Under the pieces are notes generated by a model. That model had not been told where the DNA came from. It was given only the letters and a program-made list of their open reading frames with translations, and ran no database searches. A program made the translations under genes and the position numbers. This document shows positions 36,379 to 45,707 of a DNA stretch of 48,338 bases, piece by piece; position 1 is the first letter of the stretch; every line of letters begins with the position of its first letter. Location: positions 1-48,338 of the forward strand of contig NZ_JAKZKS010000027.1 of the NCBI RefSeq assembly GCF_022808615.1, given 5' to 3'. The stretch comes from Bacillus sp. FJAT-47783. Lineage in GTDB: Bacteria > Bacillota > Bacilli > Bacillales > Aeribacillaceae.

Positions 36379-39282
36379 TTAATTGTTACCAATGTTCTTA
36401 ATATAGTGATATAACTGATGTTGAACAGGGTTCGCCATCACCATATTCATATGTACCACTGGGATATCCTTCTCTTTTTTATCTTTCATCGTTGTTTGTT
36501 CGATACTAGATGGATCAGGGACCGCTTTTCCTAAATAATAAAAGTCCCTTCCTTCATCATCATCCTTTTTCACAAACATATGAATATCGATTCCATTCTT
36601 TTCTGCTTCTATAATCGTTTGCACTTCTTTTGACTTTAGTGTTCGATTGCTTCTTGTATACCATTTGAACAAATCTGGACTGAGAAATTCATCACCGTAA
36701 TTTACACTAGAATCAATTTCATCCTGTTTATGATAGGTAACGAATATAATACAAGATTGGTATTTTGTTTTATAGCCATAAACAGTGGAGCTTTCATCTT
36801 TTTCCCAATTTAATAGCTTACATGCATCTTTTCGCGAATACTTTTGATATAACGTGAAAGGTTCGTCACTGCGAAACGTTTTATTTTTCTCTATCCCACT
36901 TTTAATAATATCTTGGACCAATTCCTTAAAATATTGATTTTCACTTAAACTAGCTCGTAGCGTGGGATTAAGTATATACTTTTTATCTGCCGTCAATTTA
37001 ATGATTGGTTGCTCCCCGTATTTCTTTTGATGACTTCGCGTGAAAAACGATAAATCAAATATACGTTGAACGGAGGCGATAACCGATTCATCTGTTGAAC
37101 AATTCGATTCTCGTAAATAAACAAGATACTTATCGAATTCCACTTCTCCTTCAGCAAGTAGCATCTCTAATAAAAGTAGTTCATGCTTCCGTTTTCCATC
37201 CAACACTTCTTGTGACAGCATCGTTAATACTTGATTTTCATAAACCGATATGACTGGGATATCTTCATTAAGTTTCAATAAAAATTGATAATAATTGCTA
37301 TGTTCATTTACAATTACGAGCGGGTCTATTGAATGATTTGTGATGAAATCATACAAAAAAGGAATTTTTCCTAGTCGATTTTTTAACTCATTAAATGCTT
37401 CTCTTAGCATTGCTAATTTGGTTAGTCGGGTATCTTTAATCGATCGCAAAATTTGTTTCTTAGCGACTTCCTCAAAGTGAATCGTTGACACGCCTTTAAT
37501 ATAGCTTGTATCAATCATCTTTCTGCGAATATTGTCTTTATTTTGTGTTCGATCACCTGATAGTGCGACTGGAATTAAGTAATTATTTTTATAATTACCG
37601 ATAAAATCGATAATCGTTACATAGTTCTTCGATTCGTGCTTACGGAGGCCTCTTCCAAGCTGCTGAATGAAAACAATACTCGATTGTGTTTGTCTTAACA
37701 TAACAACTTGATTAATACTCGGGATATCGATTCCTTCATTAAAAATATCTACGGTTAAAATATAGTCAAGATCTCCATTTTCTAATTGGCGAACACGTCG
37801 CTCCCGTTCCTCTTGAGAATGATCCCCTGTTAAAGCGACCGTCTGATACCCCATTTCATTTAATTTTATCGAGAGTTGTTCAGCTTCTTTTTTCCTGCTG
37901 CAAAAAATCAGCCCTCTAACTTTCTCTCCAGAGAAACCGTAATATTCAATTTTTTCAACCAAATGCTGCACCCGCTCTTCCGTAACAAGCCTGGTTAAAA
38001 TAGTTGCATCATTGATTATTTCCCCATTATATTCAAGGTCAGTAACACCAAAATAATGAAAAGGACACAGAATATCTTCTTCTAATGCTTCTTGCAAGCG
38101 AATTTCATAGGCAATATTGTAATCAAATAATGAATAAATATTAAAATCATCTGTCCGTTCAGGAGTAGCCGTCATTCCCATCAAAAATTGTGGTTTGAAA
38201 TAATGAATAACACGATGATAGGACGAAGCCCCTGCTTTATGTACTTCATCGATTAAAATATATTCAAATGCTTCTGGATCAAATTGAGTTAAATAATGTT
38301 CTTTTGATATCGTTTGAATGGTCGCAAATAAGTATTTCGCTTCTGTTTCTTTATTCGTTCATGCCAAAATACCAAAGTCTTTACTTGGTCCACCAAGGAC
38401 TTTTTGAAAATCCTCTTTCGCTTTATGCAAAATTTGTTCTCTATGAACAATAAACAACATCCGTTTTGGCGCAAATCGTCTTACATCAAATGCTGAAAGA
38501 TAGGTTTTTCCCGTACCTTTGGCAGAGATCACTAACCCCTTTTTCTTACCTTCTAATCGAAGGGCTTCAATTTCTTGTAAAGCCGCTTGCTGCATTTTAT
38601 TCGGGTGTATTTTTAGCGCTTCTTGAATAGCATTCGGTTCATAAGAGCTTGGCAACTCAATGACTTGGTCGGATAATTTTCTGTTTGAAAGCTGTTCATA
38701 CACCTTTTCATAGTTTTCAATCCATTGTGCCGTTAATATGTCCGCCTCTTGCCAAACTTCTTCAAATTGTTGTTTAAAGTGATGAACGATTTCTCCATTT
38801 TCATGAGATGTAAGTTTCACATTCCATTCATAATTAACTTTTAATGCATGTGCCGTTAAATTCGAACTTCCGACAATTAATGAATAGTAGTCATTATGAG
38901 TAAAAATATATCCTTTCGAATGAAAACCTTTTAAATTCGTTAAACGTACTTCTAAATTGCTGATCTTCATGAGTTCACGGAACACTTTTGGCTGATTAAA
39001 ATGTAAAAACGTTGACGTTAAAATCCGCCCGCTAATTCCTTTATGTTTCAAATCAAGAAAATGAGACTTCAACGTAGCTAATCCACTCTCTGTGATAAAA
39101 GCAACAGAAAACAGAAAGGACGTACAATGATCTAATTCCTCTAATAAAGAGGTTAAAATATATTCATTTTTCTCGGCATTATTAACTAATAACTTAGGTT
39201 TATAGTTTCCAATCTTACTAGATTGTTGATTAATAAAACCTTTATGTAAAGATGCTTCTAAACTTTGAATAAAACTACCCAT
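36379..39282 (-). pseudogene. PLD-DEAD/DEAH helicase-DUF3427 protein with one internal stop
   Basis: One frame of 967 codons broken only by TGA at codon 308 (38359-38361). Domains: phospholipase-D-like nuclease at ~40-180 with HSK (121-123) and GSSNLT; helicase Walker A KGTGKT (~255-260); DEVH box (345-348), downstream of the stop; TATPERTDD; helicase C domain with QLGRGLRKH; then a DUF3427-like C-terminal region. Both halves are well conserved, so the mutation is recent, or the stop is read through. Intact relatives act in DNA repair or defence contexts, commonly with a MutT-type gene next door. A copy of its first 36 codons follows the Nudix gene at 44664. Confidence 0.9.
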
Positions 39283-39471
39283 TTGATCACCATTTTTTAC
39301 CTTTTAGTTGTTATCCCCATTTTAATGTGAACGAGCATTGTACGCAATAGTTGTTTATCCAATTAGAGGGGGAGTTTGATTTAAGCAATAAGAAAATAAG
39401 TTAATATACCAAGTCCAAGTTACATAAACATTACACAATGGTATACAGAAACCAACAAGTCCTCTGTATGT

Positions 39472-39805
39472 TTACGTAAATCTGCCAATAATGTGAAGAA
39501 ATGAGCAAGATCTAGGATTATACCCAATAGTCCAGTATCCGACTGAAATGGTTTTGATCCACGAATAATAAGGTTTAATCAACGCCTGTTCTGTATATTC
39601 AGCTTCAAGATGACTTGTCAGCAAATACCAACCTGGAGCTAAAAGTAACAATATACTTAGCGATCGAAAAAATTTTGTTGCCGTCGACTCTTTCTCCCTA
39701 TTAAATGCTTCTTCCTTACGTTTTCTTTTCTTTTCTCCAAATCCCTTTTCTTCTTTTGTTTTTGTCTTTGTTCAAGCTTCAGATGTCTTTTTTTCTTTTT
39801 TTCAT
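39472..39805 (-). pseudogene. Frameshifted small membrane protein
   Basis: ATG at 39805 after GAGGGG. Joining three frames (shifts in A-rich runs near 39790 and 39715) gives a very basic N-terminus (KKRHLKLEQRQKQKKKRD), then a membrane helix RSLSILLLLAPGWYLLTSHL and the tail YSWIKTISVGYWTIGYN, ending at 39472. About 110 residues. The length changes are in homopolymers, so sequencing error is possible. Unknown family. Nothing is seen in 39806-39946. Confidence 0.45.
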
Positions 39806-39946
39806 TTTATCCCCTCACTATGCGCTAAGCACCTAACCTATACTTCTTAATAAATGACGGGCGATTTGTAGAGCTTTATCAGTAAAAGATATCTTAACTC
39901 TTGCTTCATTACAAAGTAGTATAAAACACACCAGTAAATGGTGTGT

Positions 39947-40384
39947 TTAGTTACTCGTTTTGAGAAATTCAACTACTTCTTCCAAATCATCAGTATAGAG
40001 AAGTGTGTGACGAAAATTAAATATCGCTCTAGTTTCTGCAGCCATGTATTCAATTGGCATCAGAAGGCCAAGCATCTTTCTCCACTTATGATTCTTCTCC
40101 AGGAGCTTTTTCTCTCTTTCAATAAGTTCAGGAACCATTTCATTTACAATGAAGCATGGATCAGATAACCTTCGATTCTGAATTCGTTGATTAAGAATAT
40201 TTAATTGCTTTTCATCCCATTCCTTTCTAATCAAGTCGGACGTCATCCCAACATTGTTAACGGCATCTAGAATTTTATTTGTTAGCCTATCATATTGTTC
40301 GTCCGATAGACCGTTTTCTGACATGATTCCGACGCCGTACCATTTTTTATTTAGGTCTAAATGATCTTTATTTTTAAATAGCAA
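39947..40384 (-). CDS. Unknown protein near LXG cassette
   Basis: 145 residues from TTG at 40384, with AGAAGGTG about 10 bases upstream; the frame opens at 40435 inside the previous gene. Mostly helical and charged, no signal peptide or membrane segment. Segments SENGLSDEQYDRLTNKILDA and FIVNEMVPELIEREKKLLEK are visible. It follows the 263-residue gene by 20 bases, so they are co-transcribed. Could be an immunity or accessory protein of the toxin cassette. No family recognised. Confidence 0.6.
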   Translation of the reverse strand: MLFKNKDHLDLNKKWYGVGIMSENGLSDEQYDRLTNKILDAVNNVGMTSDLIRKEWDEKQLNILNQRIQNRRLSDPCFIVNEMVPELIEREKKLLEKNHKWRKMLGLLMPIEYMAAETRAIFNFRHTLLYTDDLEEVVEFLKTSN

Positions 40385-40404
40385 TGTCCTTACACACCTT
40401 CTCT

Positions 40405-41196
40405 TTATTTGACTGGCTGTTCCTGTTTCACACACTTTATTACATCTAGTACTTCTTTTAATATGTCTTTACTTGTTCCTTGTTTTGCTTCAAGCCACTC
40501 TTGTCCATTTCTATTCACCATCTTTAATGTCCAATTATATGATGGCGAGGCAAGAACATGAAGTCCCTCTACATTCCAACATTTATTCAACCGATAAAAC
40601 ATCATCATTCTCTTCGAATATTTTTTCCTTTGGATTGATTTATTGAACTGTCTAACGATCAAGCTATTACTTTTTAATTCGTTATTTTTAGACAACTCCT
40701 CTGGATTATGTATTTCACACCTTTCACAATATACTTTGTAATCATCTGGAGTAATTAGCAGGGTGTCTGTGGATCGGATTGGAAGGTTCTCTTGCCCCAT
40801 CAGCATACGTGGTAAGAGAACATGATTCCAAGTCCACTCAGGAGTCCCATGGACGAGAACTAAGTATTGCTCTTCTTCTAACCTCTTGCACTCTGTGACA
40901 GCTTCCTTATTAAAATACAACAGGCTTTTGTCCAGATCATCAGTCATGGTCTCAACGATTACATTTGTCCTTGCCATCACCCACATTGAGTGAATAAATG
41001 TCTTATCAAACTTTAATTCGCTCTCTACAAAGTCAACAAAACCCAAGTTATGGAGTTTTTTAAAGGTTCTTTCCCATTCTTTCTCCATATCTTCTTTACT
41101 ATGCTGTAAAAAGGGGTTTGAAATGCCGATTAGAGATTCTGCCCCTAGAATATTCATTAGTAGAAAGATATCTTTATTAGACAATATAACATTCAT
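40405..41196 (-). CDS. Unknown protein near LXG cassette, EspG-like fold possible
   Basis: 263 residues, AAGGGATAA before ATG. Soluble. The N-terminus (LSNKDIFLLMNILGAESLIG, then a helix ending in LHNLGFVDF and a basic-acidic segment) follows the general outline of EspG-type chaperones that bind type VII substrates. That resemblance is loose and judged by eye. It lies 60 bases after the immunity gene on the same strand as the LXG cassette. If it is a chaperone it would serve the LXG toxin. Confidence 0.55.
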   Translation of the reverse strand: MNVILSNKDIFLLMNILGAESLIGISNPFLQHSKEDMEKEWERTFKKLHNLGFVDFVESELKFDKTFIHSMWVMARTNVIVETMTDDLDKSLLYFNKEAVTECKRLEEEQYLVLVHGTPEWTWNHVLLPRMLMGQENLPIRSTDTLLITPDDYKVYCERCEIHNPEELSKNNELKSNSLIVRQFNKSIQRKKYSKRMMMFYRLNKCWNVEGLHVLASPSYNWTLKMVNRNGQEWLEAKQGTSKDILKEVLDVIKCVKQEQPVK

Positions 41197-41255
41197 GGCA
41201 ATTATCCCTTTCTAAATAATATTGTCCTACTTTAGAGCTAATTACGATAGGTAGC

Positions 41256-41954
41256 TTATTTTCTTAAGTTTTTAGGCAATCCAAAATTCGGATGAATTTT
41301 TTTTACCGTCTCGTAGTTTTTTAAAATAAAGAAATATCGGTGAATATAAACAGAACAAAACGCAGTGAAAATTGATAAGATGGATAAAAGTAAAATGAAA
41401 ATCATCATTCGAACTGATTCACTGTAAATATAAGTAAGGATTAACTGTGCAATAACATAACCTAATCCAGACGCTGCAATAATGCGGGAAATATTTACAT
41501 TTGCACCCTTTTGCTGAAGTTTCGCATAGGTTCCTGAATATAAAGCTTTAAGATTAACCCAATTTAGAAGACCTATCAATCCTATTAGGCATATAAGTCC
41601 AATAATAAAGGGCAGAGGTCCCTCTGTACCAATGTTTGCATACAAAAGCTTCTGGCTGACAAGAAAATATACATAGGTATTGATAACCCCATAGAAGCCG
41701 AAGAATAAATAGTAAGAACGTTCATATTTGTACGGGGCAAAAATATACAAAAATGCCCATAGGTGAATGATGGAAATTGGAATAGTAGCCGCAATAAAAA
41801 AGTCACGGGAAAATGGCTCTGCCACAATTGGTAGCAGTCCAAAAGCATCAAGAAGAATCAGAAAAAAAACAATAATATTGCTTCTGTTTTCTTTAGGAGT
41901 TTGAAACTTTAAATAAGATTTTGTAACACGGTCGATATCTAGTTGATTGTTCAA
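41256..41954 (-). CDS. Multi-pass membrane immunity protein for the LXG toxin
   Basis: 232 residues from TTG at 41954, because AAGAGGTG sits 6 bases upstream; GTG at 41963 lies inside that site. Five to six membrane helices (residues ~25-45, 55-75, 85-105, 112-135, 150-175, 185-215). Starts ~20 bases after the toxin stop, the standard position of the cognate immunity gene. A membrane immunity protein fits a toxin that acts on the membrane. A frameshifted partial copy is at 34806. Confidence 0.75.
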   Translation of the reverse strand: MNNQLDIDRVTKSYLKFQTPKENRSNIIVFFLILLDAFGLLPIVAEPFSRDFFIAATIPISIIHLWAFLYIFAPYKYERSYYLFFGFYGVINTYVYFLVSQKLLYANIGTEGPLPFIIGLICLIGLIGLLNWVNLKALYSGTYAKLQQKGANVNISRIIAASGLGYVIAQLILTYIYSESVRMMIFILLLSILSIFTAFCSVYIHRYFFILKNYETVKKIHPNFGLPKNLRK

Positions 41955-41974
41955 GAATGACACCTCTTACTCTA

Positions 41975-43414
41975 TTATTTAAACCAAGAGCCTACCTTAT
42001 TAATTAAGCCTGTCGTTCCTTTTTTAATCGCGTCACCGATAGAATCTGATTTTCCATCATTATCAACATCCATGAATTTAAAATCACTAAGCAAAGATGT
42101 CACCACTATCCCAGCTGCAGCTCCGGCAACAGTTCCAACAGCAAACCCCACCGGACCACCAAACGATCCGACCAAAGCTCCTATTTTTGCTCCTGTATAG
42201 GCCGCTGCTGCAATTGAAGCCCCAGCTACTACAACATCACCTGTGACATTTCCTGCAATTTCACTTCCTGTTTGATTTTTTTGGACACCATGAACAATAT
42301 CTCCTGTAACTGTAACCCCTACTCCAATATAGCCAATACGATTACTAGACCATTTAAAAGAGTCTTTTACTTTAGTCATTGGATCAACTAGCTTATATAA
42401 CTTGTTATAATTTGTAGCATTTGTACCTGAATAGGTTTTTTTGTTAAAGCCCCCTAATTCAGGCTTATTTACTTTTACAACGACCCTTTCTTTTCCTTGG
42501 CCCGTGACTTTAGTAGTTCTTGATACTCCAAATCCTTTGTTAGCAAGTTTTACATCTTTTGCAGCTCCATAGGCGGTAGCTGTTAGAACTCCAAGGTTAG
42601 TTCCAGCATTGACTGGCTGTTCCTTCCACTGATCAAAATTCAACCCTAATGTCGGAGTCGGATCCCATTCCATATCTGGGATATTTTGAGGATCAGCTAC
42701 TTCCACCCCATTCGTTAAAACCCTCTGATTATTTGCAATTGAAGAATTTGAATTTGGATCACCTATATTCTGGTTGTTACTATAGGAGCGATTAGGAGAA
42801 TACGTATCAATAGAAAGAGTGCCATTCGTAAACAACGTCTGAATCTGCTGGACATATTGTCTCATTTTTTGCAGATCCTGCTCGACTGTATCAAGAGCAC
42901 TTGTCTGTTCTTGATCAAAAATATGTAACTTCTCAATTGTATGTTCCTTTTGACGTTTAGCTTCATCGACATACTGGAAAAAAGTTTGATCATCAATTCT
43001 TGGTAACTCCACAATATCTTGGACACTTAATATTGTATTGTTTGTCTCGTTCGTTAGCTCCATTGTTATGTCTCTTGTCTTGTTAAGCCCTGCTTCTAAC
43101 TCGTGTTGCAAAAAACTTTGGCTGATAAATCCATCTGATCTGGGTTCAACTGATTGAATTGCATTTTTAATGCTTTTCAAAGTGGTTTCATAATGTTGAA
43201 TAACCTGCTGAAAAAATACTAAAAATGACTGATGACAATCCTGATAAAAGGATCTAATGGATTGACCTCCCTTCCCTTTAAGGGAATCCTCAAGAGAAAC
43301 AATCCCCCTTACAGCTTTTTCTACTTGTTTTATCTGTTCTTCCAGCTGCTTCAACTTTTCCAAAATTTGATTCAATCCGGATTGAAAAGATTGCACTTCT
43401 AACGTTTTCACCAT
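41975..43414 (-). CDS. LXG-domain polymorphic toxin, predicted membrane-acting
   Basis: 479 residues, AGGAGGTGAACG before ATG. Residues 1-~200 are the all-helical LXG domain (MVKTLEVQSFQSGLNQILEK) for type VII export. A Ser/Asn-rich linker follows. Residues ~392-440 are a glycine-zipper membrane stretch (GAKIGALVGSFGGPVGFAVG). Residues 449-461 (DVDNDGKSDSIGD) look like a calcium-binding loop. No known nuclease or ADP-ribosyl domain. Glycine zippers with a membrane immunity protein suggest a pore-forming or depolarising toxin, as in TelE-type effectors. Target assignment is inference. Confidence 0.85.
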   Translation of the reverse strand: MVKTLEVQSFQSGLNQILEKLKQLEEQIKQVEKAVRGIVSLEDSLKGKGGQSIRSFYQDCHQSFLVFFQQVIQHYETTLKSIKNAIQSVEPRSDGFISQSFLQHELEAGLNKTRDITMELTNETNNTILSVQDIVELPRIDDQTFFQYVDEAKRQKEHTIEKLHIFDQEQTSALDTVEQDLQKMRQYVQQIQTLFTNGTLSIDTYSPNRSYSNNQNIGDPNSNSSIANNQRVLTNGVEVADPQNIPDMEWDPTPTLGLNFDQWKEQPVNAGTNLGVLTATAYGAAKDVKLANKGFGVSRTTKVTGQGKERVVVKVNKPELGGFNKKTYSGTNATNYNKLYKLVDPMTKVKDSFKWSSNRIGYIGVGVTVTGDIVHGVQKNQTGSEIAGNVTGDVVVAGASIAAAAYTGAKIGALVGSFGGPVGFAVGTVAGAAAGIVVTSLLSDFKFMDVDNDGKSDSIGDAIKKGTTGLINKVGSWFK

Positions 43415-43704
43415 CGTTCACCTCCTAATCTTGACTTTATACTAGAGGAAATCTGTAGATCAGCCTCTACCATCAACTGAACAGATTGGCTAGTTAATTC
43501 TTCATTCTTTAAAAGTAACACTTTATAAGCTTCCGTTAATTGGTTTATTGTTTGATTCAATTTATTCAATTTATCTACAACCTCTAGCATATTATTACCG
43601 GTAATGTCACAAGGAAACGATGCTTGGAGAGCTGTAGTAGATAATTTTAATTCAGAAAGCGCTCGCTCAATCTCATCTTGTTTGAAATTGATTTCTGCTT
43701 CCAT
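43408..43704 (-). CDS. DUF5344 (YwqI-like) LXG partner
   Basis: 98 residues, all helical, GGAGGTGT before ATG. Overlaps the LXG start by 7 bases. Matches the YwqI-type partner in size, order and pattern (FKQDEIERALSELKLSTTAL). Such proteins bind the LXG helix and are needed for its export. Confidence 0.85.
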   Translation of the reverse strand: MEAEINFKQDEIERALSELKLSTTALQASFPCDITGNNMLEVVDKLNKLNQTINQLTEAYKVLLLKNEELTSQSVQLMVEADLQISSSIKSRLGGERW

Positions 43705-43769
43705 TTCATGTACACCTCCTGTTTGGATCAGTTCAACTTTTCATATTATCGTACTATTAAATAGTTATT

Positions 43770-44132
43770 TTACGAATTTTTATGGATTATTTCTTCAGCA
43801 AGCTTCGCCTCAAGATCGGCTATTGTTTGCTTAGTAGAGTTAATTTCACTTTGAATTTGCTGTATTGTGTTATCCAAAGCTGTAAAAACATTACTAAATT
43901 GTTCTATCTCTATATCTAAGTAAGATTGAAGCATACCTTCCAGTCTGATCTCTTGAAACCTCGTCGCAAGTGTTCCATGCCATGTATTAGAAGAAAGATC
44001 AGGATCTGTCACATTCTGCCGATAAGAGGAATATTCCTGCTGTTTCTCAACCAGTTGTCTCTTGCAATTTTGGAGCCTCTGATACTGATTCTGCTGTTTT
44101 CTTAAAAGACTATAATAATAAGCTATAGACAT
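43770..44132 (-). CDS. DUF5082 (YwqH-like) WXG partner of LXG toxin
   Basis: 120 residues, GGGGTGAA before ATG. Two long helices joined by a turn with TWHGTLA, a W-x-G motif, as in WXG100-type secretion partners. First gene of the LXG cassette: YwqH-, YwqI-, LXG-, immunity-like order as in B. subtilis ywqHIJK. 44133-44391 upstream holds only AT-rich sequence, presumably its promoter. Confidence 0.85.
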   Translation of the reverse strand: MSIAYYYSLLRKQQNQYQRLQNCKRQLVEKQQEYSSYRQNVTDPDLSSNTWHGTLATRFQEIRLEGMLQSYLDIEIEQFSNVFTALDNTIQQIQSEINSTKQTIADLEAKLAEEIIHKNS

Positions 44133-44391
44133 TAATCTTTCACCCCATTCATATGTGATTTAAAGAGTAATATTATAATAAAAAGAATCTTTGTTATAAC
44201 AATTTATTGTAATTAAATAACCTAAATGTTCTATTTGAGAATTATGGACCTTCAAAAACAAGTTCTTGACTTATATTAACTGAGAACTTATCTGTATATC
44301 TCGTTTCTGAGGTTAATTGGCACTTTCAAGAATAACGAATACGGTACTTTTTTTATCAAGAACCGAAGTTTTTGTTTTACTAATAATTTGA

Positions 44392-44502
44392 CTCGGTATT
44401 ATTAACCAATAACTTAAGTTTATAGTTTCCAATCTTACTAGATTGTTGATTAATAAAACCTTTATGTAAAGATGCTTCTAAACTTTGAATAAAACTACCC
44501 AT
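44392..44502 (-). pseudogene. N-terminal fragment of the PLD-helicase after the Nudix gene
   Basis: From ATG 44502 the minus strand reads MGSFIQSLEASLHKGFINQQ and on to codon ~36, then ends in unrelated sequence. Together with ~80 bases upstream (to 44581) it matches 39172-39361 closely. It shows that the ancestral order was Nudix gene then helicase, with 160 bases between. Confidence 0.85.
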
Positions 44503-44605
44503 TTGATCACCATTTTTTACCGTTTAGTTGTTATCCCCATTTTAATGTGAACAAGCATTGTACGCAATAGTTGTTTATCCAAATCGAATAGGCAACTGAC
44601 CGAAT

Positions 44606-44659
44606 AAAAAAAGAGACCATCCATAATTGGTTTAATTGAACTTATGGAATAGCCTCTCT
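44606..44659 (-). terminator. Terminator of the right Nudix gene
   Basis: On the minus strand AGAG...TTCCATAA pairs with TTATGGA...TCTC, followed by seven T (plus AAAAAAAGAGACC at 44607). It lies just after the Nudix stop and before the helicase remnant. Confidence 0.6.
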
Positions 44660-44663
44660 ACTT

Positions 44664-45068
44664 CTACTTTTTCGAAAGCTCGATCTCAGATAATTTTTCA
44701 ATCGTCGGGATATCCGCTGGCGCCCAATCTAGGGACTTTAATTCATGGGGTTCTAACCATTTAACAGCCATATGCTCCGTTAACACAGGAACTCCTTCAA
44801 TAATTCGGCAAGAGAAAGTCGTCAAATGAACAATTCCAAAATCATATTCGTAAACTGTATGTTCAATTTGTTCACCAATATCGATTTTACAGTCCATTTC
44901 TTCTTCAATTTCCCGACGCAATGCTTCCTCTGGTGACTCACCTTTTTCAATTTTTCCACCTGGAAACTCCCATTTCAAAGGCAATAATTTATCTTCTCCT
45001 CTTTGCGCACATAAAATTTTTCCATCTTCTATAATGACAGCACCAACAACATGCACATTCTTTTTCAT
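44664..45068 (-). CDS. Nudix (MutT-type) NTP pyrophosphohydrolase, right copy
   Basis: 134 residues, GGAGGATATA before ATG. Nudix box GGKIEKGESPEEALRREIEE with EMDC (the canonical Gly after EM is Asp here). Body matches (deoxy)nucleoside triphosphate pyrophosphohydrolases that clean 8-oxo-dGTP or 5-methyl-dCTP-type nucleotides. Original partner of the PLD-helicase. The left copy at 30699 has the canonical EEEMGC, so the right copy may be less active. Confidence 0.85.
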   Translation of the reverse strand: MKKNVHVVGAVIIEDGKILCAQRGEDKLLPLKWEFPGGKIEKGESPEEALRREIEEEMDCKIDIGEQIEHTVYEYDFGIVHLTTFSCRIIEGVPVLTEHMAVKWLEPHELKSLDWAPADIPTIEKLSEIELSKK

Positions 45069-45152
45069 TATATCCTCCTTATGTCAACAATTTTTATGTA
45101 TCCACCTTTATTATACTCTGATTGAGAGGATTTTCGGTAAAAATGGGAATAT

Positions 45153-45168
45153 TGTTTCACGTGGAACA
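45153..45168. other. parS site (Spo0J/ParB binding)
   Basis: TGTTTCACGTGGAACA is the exact reverse complement of TGTTCCACGTGAAACA, which fits the B. subtilis consensus TGTTNCACGTGAAACA. ParB loading sites of Bacilli cluster around the chromosome origin, so this window is probably chromosomal and origin-proximal. It sits between the Nudix and HsdM-remnant genes. Confidence 0.85.
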
Positions 45169-45240
45169 GTCTTTGTCAACGATCCTCACTTTCTAAATGA
45201 AATATTTAACATTTAGTATGCAACCAGAAAATAATTAATA

Positions 45241-45510
45241 CTAAATAGTAATTTCAAACTTCTGCTTTACTTTTACTTGTGATACGGTTCTCCGTAACGT
45301 TGGATAGGGTAAAATAACAACAGGAGAGGTCATTAGCCTCTCCATTACTTCAACTTGTGCTCTTCGCTTATCAAAACGTAATGATACATACCGTAGAAAT
45401 ATCAATGGTAATACATAATGTTTATAATCTGATGGAGTGATACTTCCTCGCATCCTAGTCGCCGCATCAAATAAGTCTTTCTGAAAATCTATATCTGCTT
45501 TTACAGCCAT
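45241..45510 (-). pseudogene. N-terminal stub of type I restriction methylase HsdM
   Basis: Begins MAVKADIDFQKDLFDAATRM with GAGGAGG upstream, then YKHYVLPLIFLRYVSLRFDK, the HsdM N-terminal domain. At residue ~60 the similarity ends; the remaining 29 residues (ILPYPTLRRTVSQVKVKQKF...) are unrelated and stop at 45241. The SAM motifs and HsdR/HsdS are absent: a type I system lost by deletion. Confidence 0.75.
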
Positions 45511-45707
45511 AATATATTATTCCTCCTCAACAACAATTTCCAACTTTATTCCTATTTTATCATAAACTTTGTCGCATAATATAATAGTTTCAATAATTGA
45601 GCGGAGCCTTTTAGTCACCTATTTTACCTATGCTTTATATGATTTTCTCTCACATGAAATCATTATGACCTGTCTTTAGTTCACCATTTCTGTCTTCAAT
45701 CAAACCT

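Noticed and set aside
41585-41851. Minus-strand frame inside the immunity gene
   Set aside because: It is the shifted reading of the immunity gene; its similarity to the remnant at 34822-35229 only reflects the frameshift in that copy.
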